64,000 nt of DNA from Paenibacillus sp. FSL R5-0912 (GCF_000758605.1 NZ_CP009282.1:6510001-6574000), one strand, 5' to 3'. Shown: positions 1-7,970, numbered from the stretch's first letter. Numbers and translations are program-made. Notes: generated by a model from the sequence alone, not told the origin.

Positions 1-492
1 CGCGGTTGCCCCGATCAATCCGATCGTTGCTGTGGTCAGGGAGAGGATTAACGACCCTATCGCTTCTGGCAGCAGGAAGTACCATATGACTTGCAGCGGA
101 GTAGCTCCCATCGCTTCAGCTGCTTCAAGAATACCCGGATTCACTTCCAGCAGCGAATTCTCTACCAGCCGTGCGATATAAGGTGCGATGTAGATGATCA
201 GCGGAACAATGGCTGCACTGGTTCCTATGGATGTATTAACAATTGCCCTTGTTAACGGAATAATAGCTACCAGCAAAATGATGAACGGAAGCGAACGGAT
301 GATGTTGATCACCGGATTAAGTACGGTATAGAGCGCTTTGTTCTCCAGTACTCCGCCTGGACGGGTAATGACCAGAAGGATGCCCAGAGGAACGCCCAGG
401 AGCGAGCCGACAAAAAGGGATACGCCTACCATCTGGATCGTTTCGATAATGGCCTTAAGAAATTGCTCACTTGTGATCGATGTCGAGAACAT
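1..492 (-). CDS. metI: Methionine-type ABC importer permease MetI, 3' part cut by window edge
   Basis: Membrane permease of a MetNIQ-type amino-acid importer. About 164 residues are visible, starting at the ATG at 492 behind an AGGAGGTG ribosome site. The protein continues past base 1; the family is usually near 220 residues. My translation shows hydrophobic segments and the EAA coupling loop (ILEAAEAMGATPLQV) that contacts the ATPase. It overlaps the end of the upstream metN gene by 26 bases, so the two are translationally linked. The cognate binding protein would lie outside the window. It is a paralogue of the permease at 9070-9738. Substrate is inferred only from the family. Confidence 0.9.
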   Translation of the reverse strand, partial: MFSTSITSEQFLKAIIETIQMVGVSLFVGSLLGVPLGILLVITRPGGVLENKALYTVLNPVINIIRSLPFIILLVAIIPLTRAIVNTSIGTSAAIVPLIIYIAPYIARLVENSLLEVNPGILEAAEAMGATPLQVIWYFLLPEAIGSLILSLTTATIGLIGATA

Positions 493-1510
493 GGGATTTC
501 ACCTCCTCTATCCGTACTTCATGCTGCTTCATGTAATCCAAGGCCGCCTCAACCTGGGCCGGATCACCCTGCAGCTGAACGATAATCGTACCCAGCGTCG
601 TCTCTTGAATCTCCGTCGTATTCGCAAACAGAATATTGACCTTGACTCCGTAGGTCCGGATGATCTCATACAGAACAGGCTCAGATGCGCTGTCTCCGGC
701 AAAATTCAGTTTATAGAGCTGGCTTCCATGCTCTGCTCTGAGTGTTCTATGGACGCTGGAAGTCATGCTGTTCTGAATGACGGTCTTCACGAAATTCTGC
801 GTGGTCTCATGCTTGGGCTGACCGAATACATCCAGTACGCTGCCCTGCTCGATAATCCGTCCCTCTTCCATAACGGCTACCTTGTTGCAGATCTCCTGAA
901 TCACCGACATCTCATGCGTGATGATCATTACTGTAATGTTGTATTCCGCATTGATTCGTTTGAGCAGCTGCAGAATAGATCTGGTAGTCTGCGGGTCCAG
1001 TGCAGAAGTAGCTTCGTCGCAGAGCAGAATAGAGGGATTCGAGGCAAGCGCCCGGGCAATCCCGACCCGCTGCTTCTGTCCGCCTGACAGCTCACTCGGA
1101 TAGCTTCCGGCCTTGTCGCTCAAACCAACAAATTCAAGCAGCTCCTCGACCCGCTTGCGGATTTCGGTTTTGTTCTTTTTCAGCAGCACGAGCGGAATGG
1201 CCACATTGTCGAACACTTTTTTGGACTCCAGAAGGTTAAAATGCTGAAAAATCATGCCGATGTTTTTCTTGGCAGCCCGCAGCTCTTTGTCGCTGTACGC
1301 GCCCAGATCATGCCCGTCCACCAGCACCTGTCCCTCAGACGGTCTTTCCAGGTAATTGACCAGGCGGATCAATGTGCTTTTACCTGCACCGCTGTAGCCG
1401 ATGACACCGAAGATATCCCCTTTGTCTACCTTCAGGCTGATCCCCTTCAGAGCTTCAATCTTCACCTCTTTGCGGGTGAAGGTCTTGTACACATCCCGTA
1501 ATTCAATCAT
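467..1510 (-). CDS. metN: Methionine-type ABC importer ATP-binding protein MetN
   Basis: Cytoplasmic ATPase that drives the adjacent MetI-type permease. It has Walker A (GYSGAGKST, residues 38-46), the ABC signature LSGGQKQR, Walker B with DEATSALDP, and a C-terminal NIL/ACT-like domain (roughly residues 265-347) as in MetN. The frame is open to a TTG at 1525, but the ATG at 1510 has a GAGGGG ribosome site and is the better start. It begins 11 bases after the stop of the amidohydrolase gene and overlaps metI, so it belongs to a gntR-amidohydrolase-metN-metI operon. No SAM riboswitch precedes this operon, unlike the paralogous set at 8.1-11 kb, so its substrate may not be methionine itself. 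Confidence 0.92.
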   Translation of the reverse strand: MIELRDVYKTFTRKEVKIEALKGISLKVDKGDIFGVIGYSGAGKSTLIRLVNYLERPSEGQVLVDGHDLGAYSDKELRAAKKNIGMIFQHFNLLESKKVFDNVAIPLVLLKKNKTEIRKRVEELLEFVGLSDKAGSYPSELSGGQKQRVGIARALASNPSILLCDEATSALDPQTTRSILQLLKRINAEYNITVMIITHEMSVIQEICNKVAVMEEGRIIEQGSVLDVFGQPKHETTQNFVKTVIQNSMTSSVHRTLRAEHGSQLYKLNFAGDSASEPVLYEIIRTYGVKVNILFANTTEIQETTLGTIIVQLQGDPAQVEAALDYMKQHEVRIEEVKSHVLDIDHK

Positions 1511-1521
1511 GGTTGTTCCCC

Positions 1522-2712
1522 TCAATCATCTGTTAATTTAGGATTCAGGCTTCGGGCTTGTACCTGCAGCTTCGCAAGGGCCTGTTCCGCAAGTGTAGCA
1601 AAATACTTAGCAGCCGGCAGGATGGCCGCCTCATCTACATCAAACCCGGGATGATGCAGCGCATGGTTCGGGCCGGCTCCGATGTTCACAAAAGCACCCG
1701 GTATCTTCTGCAAATAATAGGCGAAGTCCTCCCCGCCCATTTGCGGCGGAATATCATGAACATCATAGCCTGCATGGGCCGCGACCTCTTTGGTGAAGTC
1801 TGTCCATTCCCCGTGATTGATCGTAGCCGGCGGCCCGGGATACCAATGCAGCTTCGCCTCTGCTCCGGCAGCTGCCGCAATTCCCTCAATGATCCGGGTC
1901 ATCTGGTTCGGAATGCTGCTGCGGATTTCTTCATTGTAGGTGCGTACCGTACCCTCAAGCTCAACCTTCTCCGGCAATACATTCCAGGTGAAGCCCCCGT
2001 TGATTCGGGTCACACTGAGCACTACAGGCTCCAGGGGATTATTTTGACGGCTGACTACAGTTTGCAGCATGGTAATGATCTGCGCAGCCGTGACTATGGT
2101 ATCTACCCCCTTTTCCGGAGTAGCGGCATGAGCACCGACACCTTTCACCGTAATTTCAAAGCGGTCTACCCCTGCCGTCAAGGCTCCCGTTCTTGTACCG
2201 AACGCTCCCGTAGGCAGCTCCGGTGAATTATGTATGCCGAATATAGCTTCTACCTCGTCCAGTCCCCCTGAGGCCAGCACGCCTTCTGCACCGTGACCTG
2301 TCTCTTCTGCGGGCTGGAACAGAATTTTAACCTTACCCGGCAGTTCATGCTCATGCTGCTTCAGCAGGATGGCGGCTCCCAGGATGACTGCGGTATGAAA
2401 GTCATGACCGCAGGCGTGCATCTTTCCGGGAATCTCTGAGGCGAACGGCAGCCCCGTCTGCTCCTCAATCGGCAGCGCATCTATATCACAGCGGATCGCC
2501 ACAACGCTCCCTTCCCCTTGTCCGACCTCCGCTATAAGTCCGGTCTCCAAGGGAAGGTCCAGGATATGTATTCCCTCTTCGGTCAGCCATTTGCGCAGCT
2601 TCTCTGTGGTTCTGAATTCCTGATAGCTAAGCTCCGGTTCGCGGTGGAGGTTCCTCCGCACTTCCGTTAGCCGGGCTGCCAAAGCCTCTTCCCTCTCGTG
2701 CTGTGGTTTCAT
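1522..2712 (-). CDS. M20 family metallo-amidohydrolase (N-acyl amino acid deacylase type)
   Basis: Predicted cytoplasmic zinc- or manganese-dependent hydrolase of the M20D group (AmhX/YxeP/IAA-amino-acid hydrolase type), which cleaves N-acyl groups from amino acids. Metal-binding signatures are visible: MHACGHDFHTA, QPAEETGHGAEGVL and MGGEDFAYYL near the C-terminus. The 396-residue length is normal. It is the second gene of an operon behind a GntR regulator and ahead of metN-metI. In Bacillus, related M20 enzymes sit beside amino-acid importers and deacylate imported N-acyl or S-modified compounds, so a similar role is inferred here. The exact substrate cannot be read from the sequence. Confidence 0.88.
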   Translation of the reverse strand: MKPQHEREEALAARLTEVRRNLHREPELSYQEFRTTEKLRKWLTEEGIHILDLPLETGLIAEVGQGEGSVVAIRCDIDALPIEEQTGLPFASEIPGKMHACGHDFHTAVILGAAILLKQHEHELPGKVKILFQPAEETGHGAEGVLASGGLDEVEAIFGIHNSPELPTGAFGTRTGALTAGVDRFEITVKGVGAHAATPEKGVDTIVTAAQIITMLQTVVSRQNNPLEPVVLSVTRINGGFTWNVLPEKVELEGTVRTYNEEIRSSIPNQMTRIIEGIAAAAGAEAKLHWYPGPPATINHGEWTDFTKEVAAHAGYDVHDIPPQMGGEDFAYYLQKIPGAFVNIGAGPNHALHHPGFDVDEAAILPAAKYFATLAEQALAKLQVQARSLNPKLTDD

Positions 2713-2733
2713 AAGTCTGCTACTCTCCCTTCG

Positions 2734-3405
2734 TTACATTTGCTCAATTCCTCTAATCCGCTCAAGTGCAGCAGACAGGCTGCTTAAGATATGCTCCCGC
2801 ATGGCTTGCTCTGCACCGTCTTCATCCCGGGCTATGATCATTTGCAGAATCGCAAGATGCTCTTCATCCGCCTGTGTGTTCCAGTCCCCATGAAGCGAGA
2901 CATAACGGCAATAACGGAGTGAACGGTCTCTTAATTGGTTCAGCACCTTCTCAAAGGTCTTCAGAGCACTTATTTCCGATAAATAATCATGGAATTCAAA
3001 ACCATAGGAAACAACATCCTGATTGTCACCCATCTGAAAGGAGTGCTTCAGCTTCTCCAGAATCAGCGTTAATCGCTGAATATCCTTAGCCGTAGCGTTC
3101 CTGGCTGCATTTCTGGCAATATGGCCTTCAAGCATGCTGCGGATCTGGAAGATTTCTTCAACCTCCGTAATCGTTAACGGAGCTACCCGAAGCCTTCCGT
3201 TTGGCTGGCGCACCAGGAAATCCTCATTCTCCAGCCGCTGGATGGCTTCTCTTAGCGGTGTACGGCTGATCCCGAGGAGTGCCGCCAGACTCTCTTCGTT
3301 AACCGCCTGGTCCGGCTCCAGCTCGCTGTCTATTATTTTTTGCTTGAGTGCGTAGTAGGTATTATCCTTAGACAATCTTCGTGAGCGCATTTCCATAAGG
3401 TTCAT
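2734..3405 (-). CDS. GntR family (FCD/FadR-type) transcriptional regulator
   Basis: DNA-binding regulator with an N-terminal winged helix (about residues 15-80; LLGISRTPLREAIQRLENE is the recognition part) and a C-terminal all-helical FCD ligand domain. First gene of the minus-strand operon with the amidohydrolase and the Met-type importer. An FCD-type palindrome (TTGTATACAA) lies about 45 bases upstream and suggests autoregulation. The start is ambiguous: the ATG at 3405 is only two bases from GAGGAG, while the in-frame ATG at 3396 has an 11-base spacer. The inducer is unknown; the neighbours suggest an acylated amino acid or its product. Confidence 0.9.
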   Translation of the reverse strand: MNLMEMRSRRLSKDNTYYALKQKIIDSELEPDQAVNEESLAALLGISRTPLREAIQRLENEDFLVRQPNGRLRVAPLTITEVEEIFQIRSMLEGHIARNAARNATAKDIQRLTLILEKLKHSFQMGDNQDVVSYGFEFHDYLSEISALKTFEKVLNQLRDRSLRYCRYVSLHGDWNTQADEEHLAILQMIIARDEDGAEQAMREHILSSLSAALERIRGIEQM

Positions 3406-3448
3406 TGCTCCTCGCCATTCATTTTGCGGGTCGCCCGGACAATTGTAT

Positions 3449-3462
3449 AATTGTATACAATT
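3449..3462. promoter_or_regulatory. Probable GntR operator
   Basis: Perfect 14-base palindrome AATTGTATACAATT. Its core fits the TnGTnnnACnA pattern typical of FadR/VanR-subgroup GntR operators. A second half-like ATTGTATAATT overlaps just to the left (3442-3452). It lies in the leader of the gntR gene, so autorepression of the operon is the likely job. Assignment is by motif and position only. Confidence 0.65.
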
Positions 3463-3476
3463 ATTATGTAATCACT

Positions 3477-3494
3477 TCACATCTAGCGATGTGA
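3477..3494. other. Small perfect hairpin in the gntR leader
   Basis: TCACATC-TAGC-GATGTGA forms a 7-bp stem with a 4-base loop. It lies between the putative operator and a second hairpin (3547-3570) in the transcribed leader of the gntR operon. GTGATC-like words recur at 3491-3540. The role is unknown; it could be a second protein-binding site or an RNA hairpin. Confidence 0.45.
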
Positions 3495-3546
3495 TAGGTG
3501 ATCGGTGTGGAGTGATCAGTTTGATGTGATCCATGCGGGATGAAAT

Positions 3547-3570
3547 GAAAGATTTCTGTGGAAATCTTTC
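3547..3570. other. Perfect 10-bp hairpin in the gntR leader
   Basis: GAAAGATTTC-TGTG-GAAATCTTTC is a perfect inverted repeat just downstream (minus strand) of the predicted promoter. It is AT-rich and has no T-run on the minus strand, so it is not a standard terminator. It may be a protein-binding site or a stabilising 5' hairpin. Confidence 0.5.
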
Positions 3571-3593
3571 TTTGTTTAGCAAGCTTTTTTCAT

Positions 3594-3622
3594 ACTATAA
3601 TCCCATTATACCCACTAGTCAA
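3594..3622 (-). promoter_or_regulatory. Sigma-A-type promoter of the gntR operon
   Basis: On the minus strand, TTGACT (3617-3622) and TATAGT (3594-3599) are separated by 17 bases. It lies about 190 bases upstream of gntR and just beyond the terminator at 3698-3730, so the operon starts independently of iscA. A second TATAAT word sits in the spacer. Confidence 0.6.
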
Positions 3623-3697
3623 GTATGTTTTATGAGAGAATAGGATATAGTCACTAATCTGACAATTTCGGGTGCTCAGGAGGAGTGCCTGGAGCAT

Positions 3698-3730
3698 AAA
3701 AAAAAGCCCCTGCAATGATTACAGGAGCTT
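3698..3730 (-). terminator. Rho-independent terminator, minus strand
   Basis: On the minus strand, GCTCCTG and CAGGGGC pair around a short loop and are followed by eight T (3698-3705). It ends transcription coming from the right, either a long 3' region of the iscA-like gene or an unannotated RNA from 3731-4301. Confidence 0.85.
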
Positions 3731-4301
3731 GCTTGTACCCTCGCCCGGGGCCAAATATAAATCACCCTGACGGGTGAACGATGTTGGTGCCTTATGCCTC
3801 TCTTAAGCGATACCTCACTTTTCTCCCTCCGCCTGCTTTCTGACGGCTTCCCGCGTTAGTCATGAGGAGTATGAATGTTCCCCAGTCTATTGTGTGTGGT
3901 TTTTCGCATACATTGGGCCCGATGAGCTTCGCGCCAGCACATTGTATTCGGTTTTTCCCTTAAGCGTCCGCAACAGTATGTTGGCGTTGTATCGGATAGC
4001 CCGACCGCTGATTTTCTTCGGAAACTCCTTTAGCGTGCGGGCTCCGTTGGGAACGCGCCGCGTACGTTTATTTAACGTTACAAAAACGACCTCCAATACG
4101 CATTAGTCCGCGACTAATAACGTGGTAGAGGTCGTAATCCACAACCCACAAACGGCATTTTCCGGGTTGTTAACTCCGGGCCTTCGGGGTCATTAACGTT
4201 CAATTTCACCGCTCAATCCGCAATTCCAAACATGTTCGCGGGTGGCTGGCGCATCGGCTGCCGTACAGATCAGCGTTGTAAAAACGTTGATGCAGCGACG
4301 T
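3731..4301 (-). other. Unexplained hairpin-rich non-coding stretch, possible structured RNA
   Basis: No convincing protein lies here: two overlapping ORFs of about 70 codons on opposite strands lack ribosome sites. Several hairpins are visible. TCACCC-TGAC-GGGTGA is at 3762-3777. A two-layer stem at 4087-4134 has CGACCTC/GAGGTCG outside and perfect ATTAGTC-CGC-GACTAAT (4102-4118) inside. CAACCC/GGGTTG lies near 4143-4170. The stretch ends at the strong minus-strand terminator at 3698-3730. Base composition resembles coding DNA rather than the usual AT-rich spacer. I checked by eye for tmRNA, RNase P, SRP, 6S, T-box, S-box, lysine and glycine signatures and did not recognise any. It may be a long 3' UTR, a decayed gene or a non-coding RNA. 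Confidence 0.4.
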
Positions 4302-4661
4302 TTAGCAAGGCTCCGCCGCCGGATTCCCTGCTTCTTCCTTCGTGCGGAAGGATGAACCACATCCACAGGTAGCGCTGGCATTCGGGTTGTTGATGGTGAA
4401 GCCTCCGGTCATGCCGGATTCCTCGAAGTCGATCTCCAGACCGTCGAGGTAGCGGATATCGTCTTTGCTTACGACCACCTTTAGACCCTCAATGTCCATA
4501 TACACATCCTGGTCGCTTTCGTTATCATCGAAGCCCATAGCGTAAGAGAAACCGCTGCAGCCTCCGGGTGTTACGCCCAGACGGAGAAACATATTAGGTA
4601 TTTCCTGCTCAGCAAGCATGGTCTTCAATTGGCCAGCTGCTGTTTCACTTATGTTAATCAT
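4302..4661 (-). CDS. HesB/IscA/SufA-type iron-sulfur carrier (YutM-like)
   Basis: A-type carrier that holds and delivers Fe-S clusters. At 119 residues it has the three conserved cysteines: one in GVTPGGCSGFSY and two in the C-terminal SATCGCGSSFR. The ATG at 4661 has a strong GGGGAGG ribosome site. It is divergent from mqnE, whose radical-SAM product needs a 4Fe-4S cluster. The combination of IscA-like, YuzB, YutJ-like and NifU-like genes within 4 kb matches the yut/yuz neighbourhood of Bacillus subtilis. The last residues after the CGCG motif (KEEAGNPAAEPC) are normal family variation. Confidence 0.92.
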   Translation of the reverse strand: MINISETAAGQLKTMLAEQEIPNMFLRLGVTPGGCSGFSYAMGFDDNESDQDVYMDIEGLKVVVSKDDIRYLDGLEIDFEESGMTGGFTINNPNASATCGCGSSFRTKEEAGNPAAEPC

Positions 4662-4928
4662 TACTTTAACCTCCCCAAAGTTTTGTTAGCTTCTGCTTCC
4701 TTGCATTACTTCGTACGAAACTCGCTTTGGAAGCTTAAGCTTTTTTATCAACCAGCCTTCAGGCCTTAAGGAATGAGCAAAATACGAGTAATATAAGGTA
4801 AAACAATATGATGAAAATCATTTTACTGCTTATATAAAATCAAGTATACTCCACTATTCCTCTGCCCTCAAGTCGTAAGCACTCCGCAAAGATGCAATTT
4901 CTACCGTATGGCCTGCGTTTTTCGGCGG

Positions 4929-4957
4929 TTGCTCACCCTCCGGGAGAGGTTTATAAT
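4929..4957 (+). promoter_or_regulatory. Sigma-A-type promoter of mqnE
   Basis: TTGCTC and TATAAT are separated by exactly 17 bases. The promoter implies a 5' leader of about 105 bases before the mqnE start at 5069. It lies inside the open upstream part of the mqnE frame, which supports the internal start. Confidence 0.65.
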
Positions 4958-5068
4958 AGGAAAAGCGATATACGTAAAAATTCGGAAATTTGTCACGAGG
5001 TTGTCTCTGACCCCAATTCACACGATTCTGCGATGCAACTGCCTCGCCAACCTTCAGGAGGAAATCAT

Positions 5069-6175
5069 ATGTCTACCCTTATAACACCCCACATGGATGC
5101 CCGGATGGCGAACATCATTGAGAAGGTCCGCGGCGGAGAAAGATTAAATTTGGAAGATGGCGTTTATTTATATGAGAGCAATGATTTATTAACGATTGGG
5201 CAATTAGCCAATGAGGTTAACCAGCGAAAAAACGGGAATAAAGTATATTTTATCGAAAACATGAGTCTATATTTCACCAATGTCTGCGAATCCCGCTGCG
5301 CATTCTGCAATTTCCGCAAGGATGAGGGAGAAGACGGCGCTTATACCCTTTCCGGCGAGGAAATGGTGCAATATGTGCAGCAGCATATCCATCCCGGCGT
5401 ACGCGAGTTCCACATTGTCGGAGGCCATAATGATAACGTGCCCTTCCAGTACTATGTTGATTCGCTTCGGGCCTTGAACGAGCACTTCCCTGACGTCACT
5501 CTCAAGGCCTACACCGCAGCAGAGATCGACTTCTTCACCCGCATCAGCGGCCTTAGCATCCGTGAAGTGCTGGAGCAGCTGCGCGCCGCCGGACTGAAGA
5601 CACTTACCGGGGGAGGGGCGGAGATTCTATCCGACCAGTACCGCAAAAAAATGCGTGTGGACAAAGCCAATGTCGAGGAATATCTGGAGGTTCACCGCAC
5701 TGCTCATAATATAGGTATGAGAACACATACGACTATGCTGTACGGCTCCATTGAGTCCCGCGAGGACCGCATCCGCCATATGCTGCAAATCCGCGACCTG
5801 CAGGACGAAACGGGCGGATTCATGGTGTTCATACCGCTCTCCATGCAGCCTAAGAATAAGAATGCAGGCATTATGCGCCGGAACTCTGCTTATGAGGATC
5901 TTAAGACGATTGCAGTAAGCCGTCTGATGCTGGACAACTTTGACCATATCAAAGCCTACTTCATTAATATCGGGGCACAGCTGACCCAGGTCGCCCTCAG
6001 CTTCGGAGCTTCAGATGTGCATGGCACGATTCTCAAAGAACGGATCAGCCATGCCGCGGGCGCATTGACCCCGGAAGGTCTGACACGTGAAGAGCTGATT
6101 TGGCTCGTCAAAGGGGCCGGTCGGATTCCGGTTGAACGGGATACTTTCTACAACGAGATTAAAGTATACGAGTAA
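5069..6175 (+). CDS. mqnE: Aminodeoxyfutalosine synthase MqnE (radical SAM)
   Basis: Joins a SAM-derived adenosyl radical to 3-[(1-carboxyvinyl)oxy]benzoate to make aminodeoxyfutalosine in the futalosine pathway to menaquinone. The radical-SAM cysteine motif CESRCAFC is near residues 72-79. The family blocks TGGGAEI, TTMLYG, LQDETGGF, IPLSMQP, GAQLTQVAL and AGRIPVERD are all present. The frame stays open upstream to 4892, but the promoter at 4929-4957 and the AGGAGG at 5056-5061 place the start at the ATG at 5069, giving 368 residues, normal for MqnE. It probably obtains its 4Fe-4S cluster with help from the neighbouring IscA-like and NifU-like proteins. The CofH and MqnC families are related, but the motif pattern fits MqnE best. 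Confidence 0.88.
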   Translation: MSTLITPHMDARMANIIEKVRGGERLNLEDGVYLYESNDLLTIGQLANEVNQRKNGNKVYFIENMSLYFTNVCESRCAFCNFRKDEGEDGAYTLSGEEMVQYVQQHIHPGVREFHIVGGHNDNVPFQYYVDSLRALNEHFPDVTLKAYTAAEIDFFTRISGLSIREVLEQLRAAGLKTLTGGGAEILSDQYRKKMRVDKANVEEYLEVHRTAHNIGMRTHTTMLYGSIESREDRIRHMLQIRDLQDETGGFMVFIPLSMQPKNKNAGIMRRNSAYEDLKTIAVSRLMLDNFDHIKAYFINIGAQLTQVALSFGASDVHGTILKERISHAAGALTPEGLTREELIWLVKGAGRIPVERDTFYNEIKVYE

Positions 6176-6254
6176 CAACTAACCGCATCAGCCTATACCC
6201 CTGCGGAACTGCCTTGCCCATCTCGCACCATACCTGAAAGGAAGATCGGTTCGC

Positions 6255-7316
6255 ATGAGAACTCTACTTGTCCTGGGCGGCGGCTACGGCGGTCTTGCCC
6301 TCATTCAGCAACTTCTTAACAACCATCTCCCCCATGATGTGGAAATCGTCCTGGTTGACCGGATGCCGTATCAGGGAATCAAGACGGAATATTATGCACT
6401 GGCCGCAGGAACTGTAACGGATTATCATCTGCGGATTCAATTCCCGGTTCATCCCCGCTTAACGATCCGCTATGGTCAGGTGGGCTCCATCGATTTGGAG
6501 AGCCGGGTGATATTCCTCGATACCGGGGAGCCGATATCTTATGATATTCTGGCGATAGCGCTCGGCTGCACCGATAATTTCCATAACATCCCCGGAGCCG
6601 AGCACTATGCCTGCAGTATTCAGAGCTTTGCCGGGACCCGCGAAACCTACCGCCGGCTGAACGATGTGAAGCCTTACGGAACGGTCAACATTGTAGGCGG
6701 AGGACTGAGCGGCGTTGAGATTGCCTCAGAACTGCGGGAGAGCCGGCCTGATCTGAACATCTCCATTCTGGACCGCGGGGAACGGGTATTGTCTTCTTTC
6801 CCGGCCAAGCTGTCACAGTATGTGGAGGAGTGGTTCAATGAGCATCATGTGGAGACCATGGGACGGGTATCCGTCTCCCATGTAGAAAAGGATGCCATCT
6901 TCAATGGCACCCAGGCAATTCCTGCTGATGTTACGGTCTGGACTGCCGGCATTCAGCCGGTGCAGGTGGTCCAACAGCTTGAACTCCCCAAAGACCGTGG
7001 AGGACGGATCATTGTGGGCGATTATTACAATGTGGCCGACTATCCGGAGGTGTACGTGATTGGAGATTGCGCCAGTCTCCCCTTCGCACCGAGCGCACAG
7101 GCGGCAGGTGCACAAGGAGAACAGGTCGCACAGATTATTCAGGCCCTATGGCGTGGTGAGACCCCGAAGCTGCATAAGATCAAGCTTAAGGGCACTCTCG
7201 GCTCACTGGGTAAAAATGCCGGCTTTGGCCTGATGGGCCGCCGCTCCGTCATGGGCCGTGTTCCACGCCTGCTCAAAAGCGGCGTTCTCTGGATGTCTAA
7301 GCGTCATTTCGGGTAG
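6255..7316 (+). CDS. NAD(P)/FAD-dependent oxidoreductase, type II NADH dehydrogenase-like (YutJ)
   Basis: Single-subunit flavoprotein of the NDH-2 family, which passes electrons from NADH to quinone at the membrane face without pumping protons. The FAD-binding LGGGYGGLA is at residues 7-15, a second Rossmann motif (VGGGLSGVEIASEL) is in the middle, and the FAD-closing VYVIGDCAS is followed by AQAAGAQGEQVA. At 353 residues it is shorter than classic NDH-2 (about 400), like YutJ. It lies 80 bases after mqnE in the same direction and could share its transcript. An electron carrier role linked to menaquinone is inferred; the actual acceptor is not known from sequence. Confidence 0.85.
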   Translation: MRTLLVLGGGYGGLALIQQLLNNHLPHDVEIVLVDRMPYQGIKTEYYALAAGTVTDYHLRIQFPVHPRLTIRYGQVGSIDLESRVIFLDTGEPISYDILAIALGCTDNFHNIPGAEHYACSIQSFAGTRETYRRLNDVKPYGTVNIVGGGLSGVEIASELRESRPDLNISILDRGERVLSSFPAKLSQYVEEWFNEHHVETMGRVSVSHVEKDAIFNGTQAIPADVTVWTAGIQPVQVVQQLELPKDRGGRIIVGDYYNVADYPEVYVIGDCASLPFAPSAQAAGAQGEQVAQIIQALWRGETPKLHKIKLKGTLGSLGKNAGFGLMGRRSVMGRVPRLLKSGVLWMSKRHFG

Positions 7317-7332
7317 GACAAACGGCTGCGGT

Positions 7333-7587
7333 TTAATCGATCTCAAGGCTATCCCATGCCTCAGCCTCTTTAATGGCTGCTTCAATCGCCTCTTCAAGTC
7401 CGTCGGCGGATTCGGCTTCAATAATCTCCCCGTCGACCATGGCGAAGGGCTGCAGATAACATTGTCCGCAGTTGTTCAGACAGCCGTACTCCACCACATC
7501 GTATTCGGGGTTTTGCTCCAGCTTATTTTTGAGCTTTTCTGTACCCTGTCCGATATTACTGGCACAAAATTCTATAATTGGTCTCAT
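7333..7587 (-). CDS. YuzB family protein (DUF1450)
   Basis: Small 84-residue protein of the DUF1450/YuzB family. It has an N-terminal FCASNIGQGTE block and a CLNNCGQC cluster (around residues 35-42), a thioredoxin-like ferredoxin-type arrangement that could bind metal or a cluster. The tail is acidic. Its end faces the end of the yutJ-like gene 16 bases away, and it diverges from the NifU-like gene. The same three genes are neighbours in Bacillus subtilis. The biochemical function is not established; a role in Fe-S or redox handling is inferred from the cysteines and the context. Confidence 0.88.
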   Translation of the reverse strand: MRPIIEFCASNIGQGTEKLKNKLEQNPEYDVVEYGCLNNCGQCYLQPFAMVDGEIIEAESADGLEEAIEAAIKEAEAWDSLEID

Positions 7588-7637
7588 GATAATCTCCCTA
7601 TTCTGCGCTAACCATTTTATTTTTTAACTTTTTGTAC

Positions 7638-7643
7638 TATAAT
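7638..7643 (+). promoter_or_regulatory. Putative -10 element of the nifU-like gene
   Basis: TATAAT lies 26 bases before the ATG at 7670. The region 17 bases further upstream is T-rich but has no good -35 match, so only the -10 box is called. The ribosome site AAAGGAG is at 7654-7660. Confidence 0.45.
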
Positions 7644-7669
7644 AAACATACGAAAGGAGTGATTGAGAA

Positions 7670-7918
7670 ATGAGTGAGAATGTACAAAGTGCAACCATGT
7701 ACGATGAAGTATTGGAAGTGCTCGATAAACTTCGTCCGTTCCTGCAGCGCGATGGCGGTGACGTCGAACTGATCGATGTAGAAGACGGCATCGTTAAGTT
7801 GAAGCTTATGGGTGCCTGCGGCAGTTGCCCAAGCTCCACGATCACGCTGAAAGCCGGGATCGAACGCGCTCTTGTTGAAGAAGTAGAAGGCGTGGAAGAA
7901 GTTATTCAAGTATTCTAA
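7670..7918 (+). CDS. NifU-like C-terminal domain Fe-S scaffold (YutI-like)
   Basis: An 82-residue Nfu-type protein that can hold a 4Fe-4S cluster between subunits and pass it to client enzymes. The family motif GACGSCPSST contains the CxxC pair, and DGGDVELIDVEDGIVKLKLMG is the typical beta-sheet core. The start has a good AAAGGAG site. It is followed by a strong terminator. With the nearby IscA-like gene it supplies the window with two Fe-S delivery proteins; LipA at 44 kb and MqnE are plausible clients. Confidence 0.93.
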   Translation: MSENVQSATMYDEVLEVLDKLRPFLQRDGGDVELIDVEDGIVKLKLMGACGSCPSSTITLKAGIERALVEEVEGVEEVIQVF

Positions 7919-7934
7919 TCCCGTATCATAGATC

Positions 7935-7970
7935 ATCCCGGCCTCCGATGAGAAGGCCGGGATTTTTTTT
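7935..7970 (+). terminator. Rho-independent terminator after the nifU-like gene
   Basis: ATCCCGGCCT and AGGCCGGGAT form a GC-rich stem followed by eight T. It lies 16 bases after the stop codon. Confidence 0.95.

Noticed and set aside
338..1087. 249-codon plus-strand ORF over metN/metI
   Set aside because: Shadow of MetN coding sequence; no recognisable protein features.
3887..4106. Two overlapping ORFs of about 70 codons on opposite strands in the hairpin-rich spacer
   Set aside because: Neither has a usable ribosome site or recognisable domain. The minus-strand frame opens with a TTG whose nearby GGAGG lies inside the ORF rather than before it.
4087..4134. Two-layer palindrome resembling an integron attC or recombination site
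   Set aside because: It lacks the attC core pairs at both ends, and no integrase or cassette is near.
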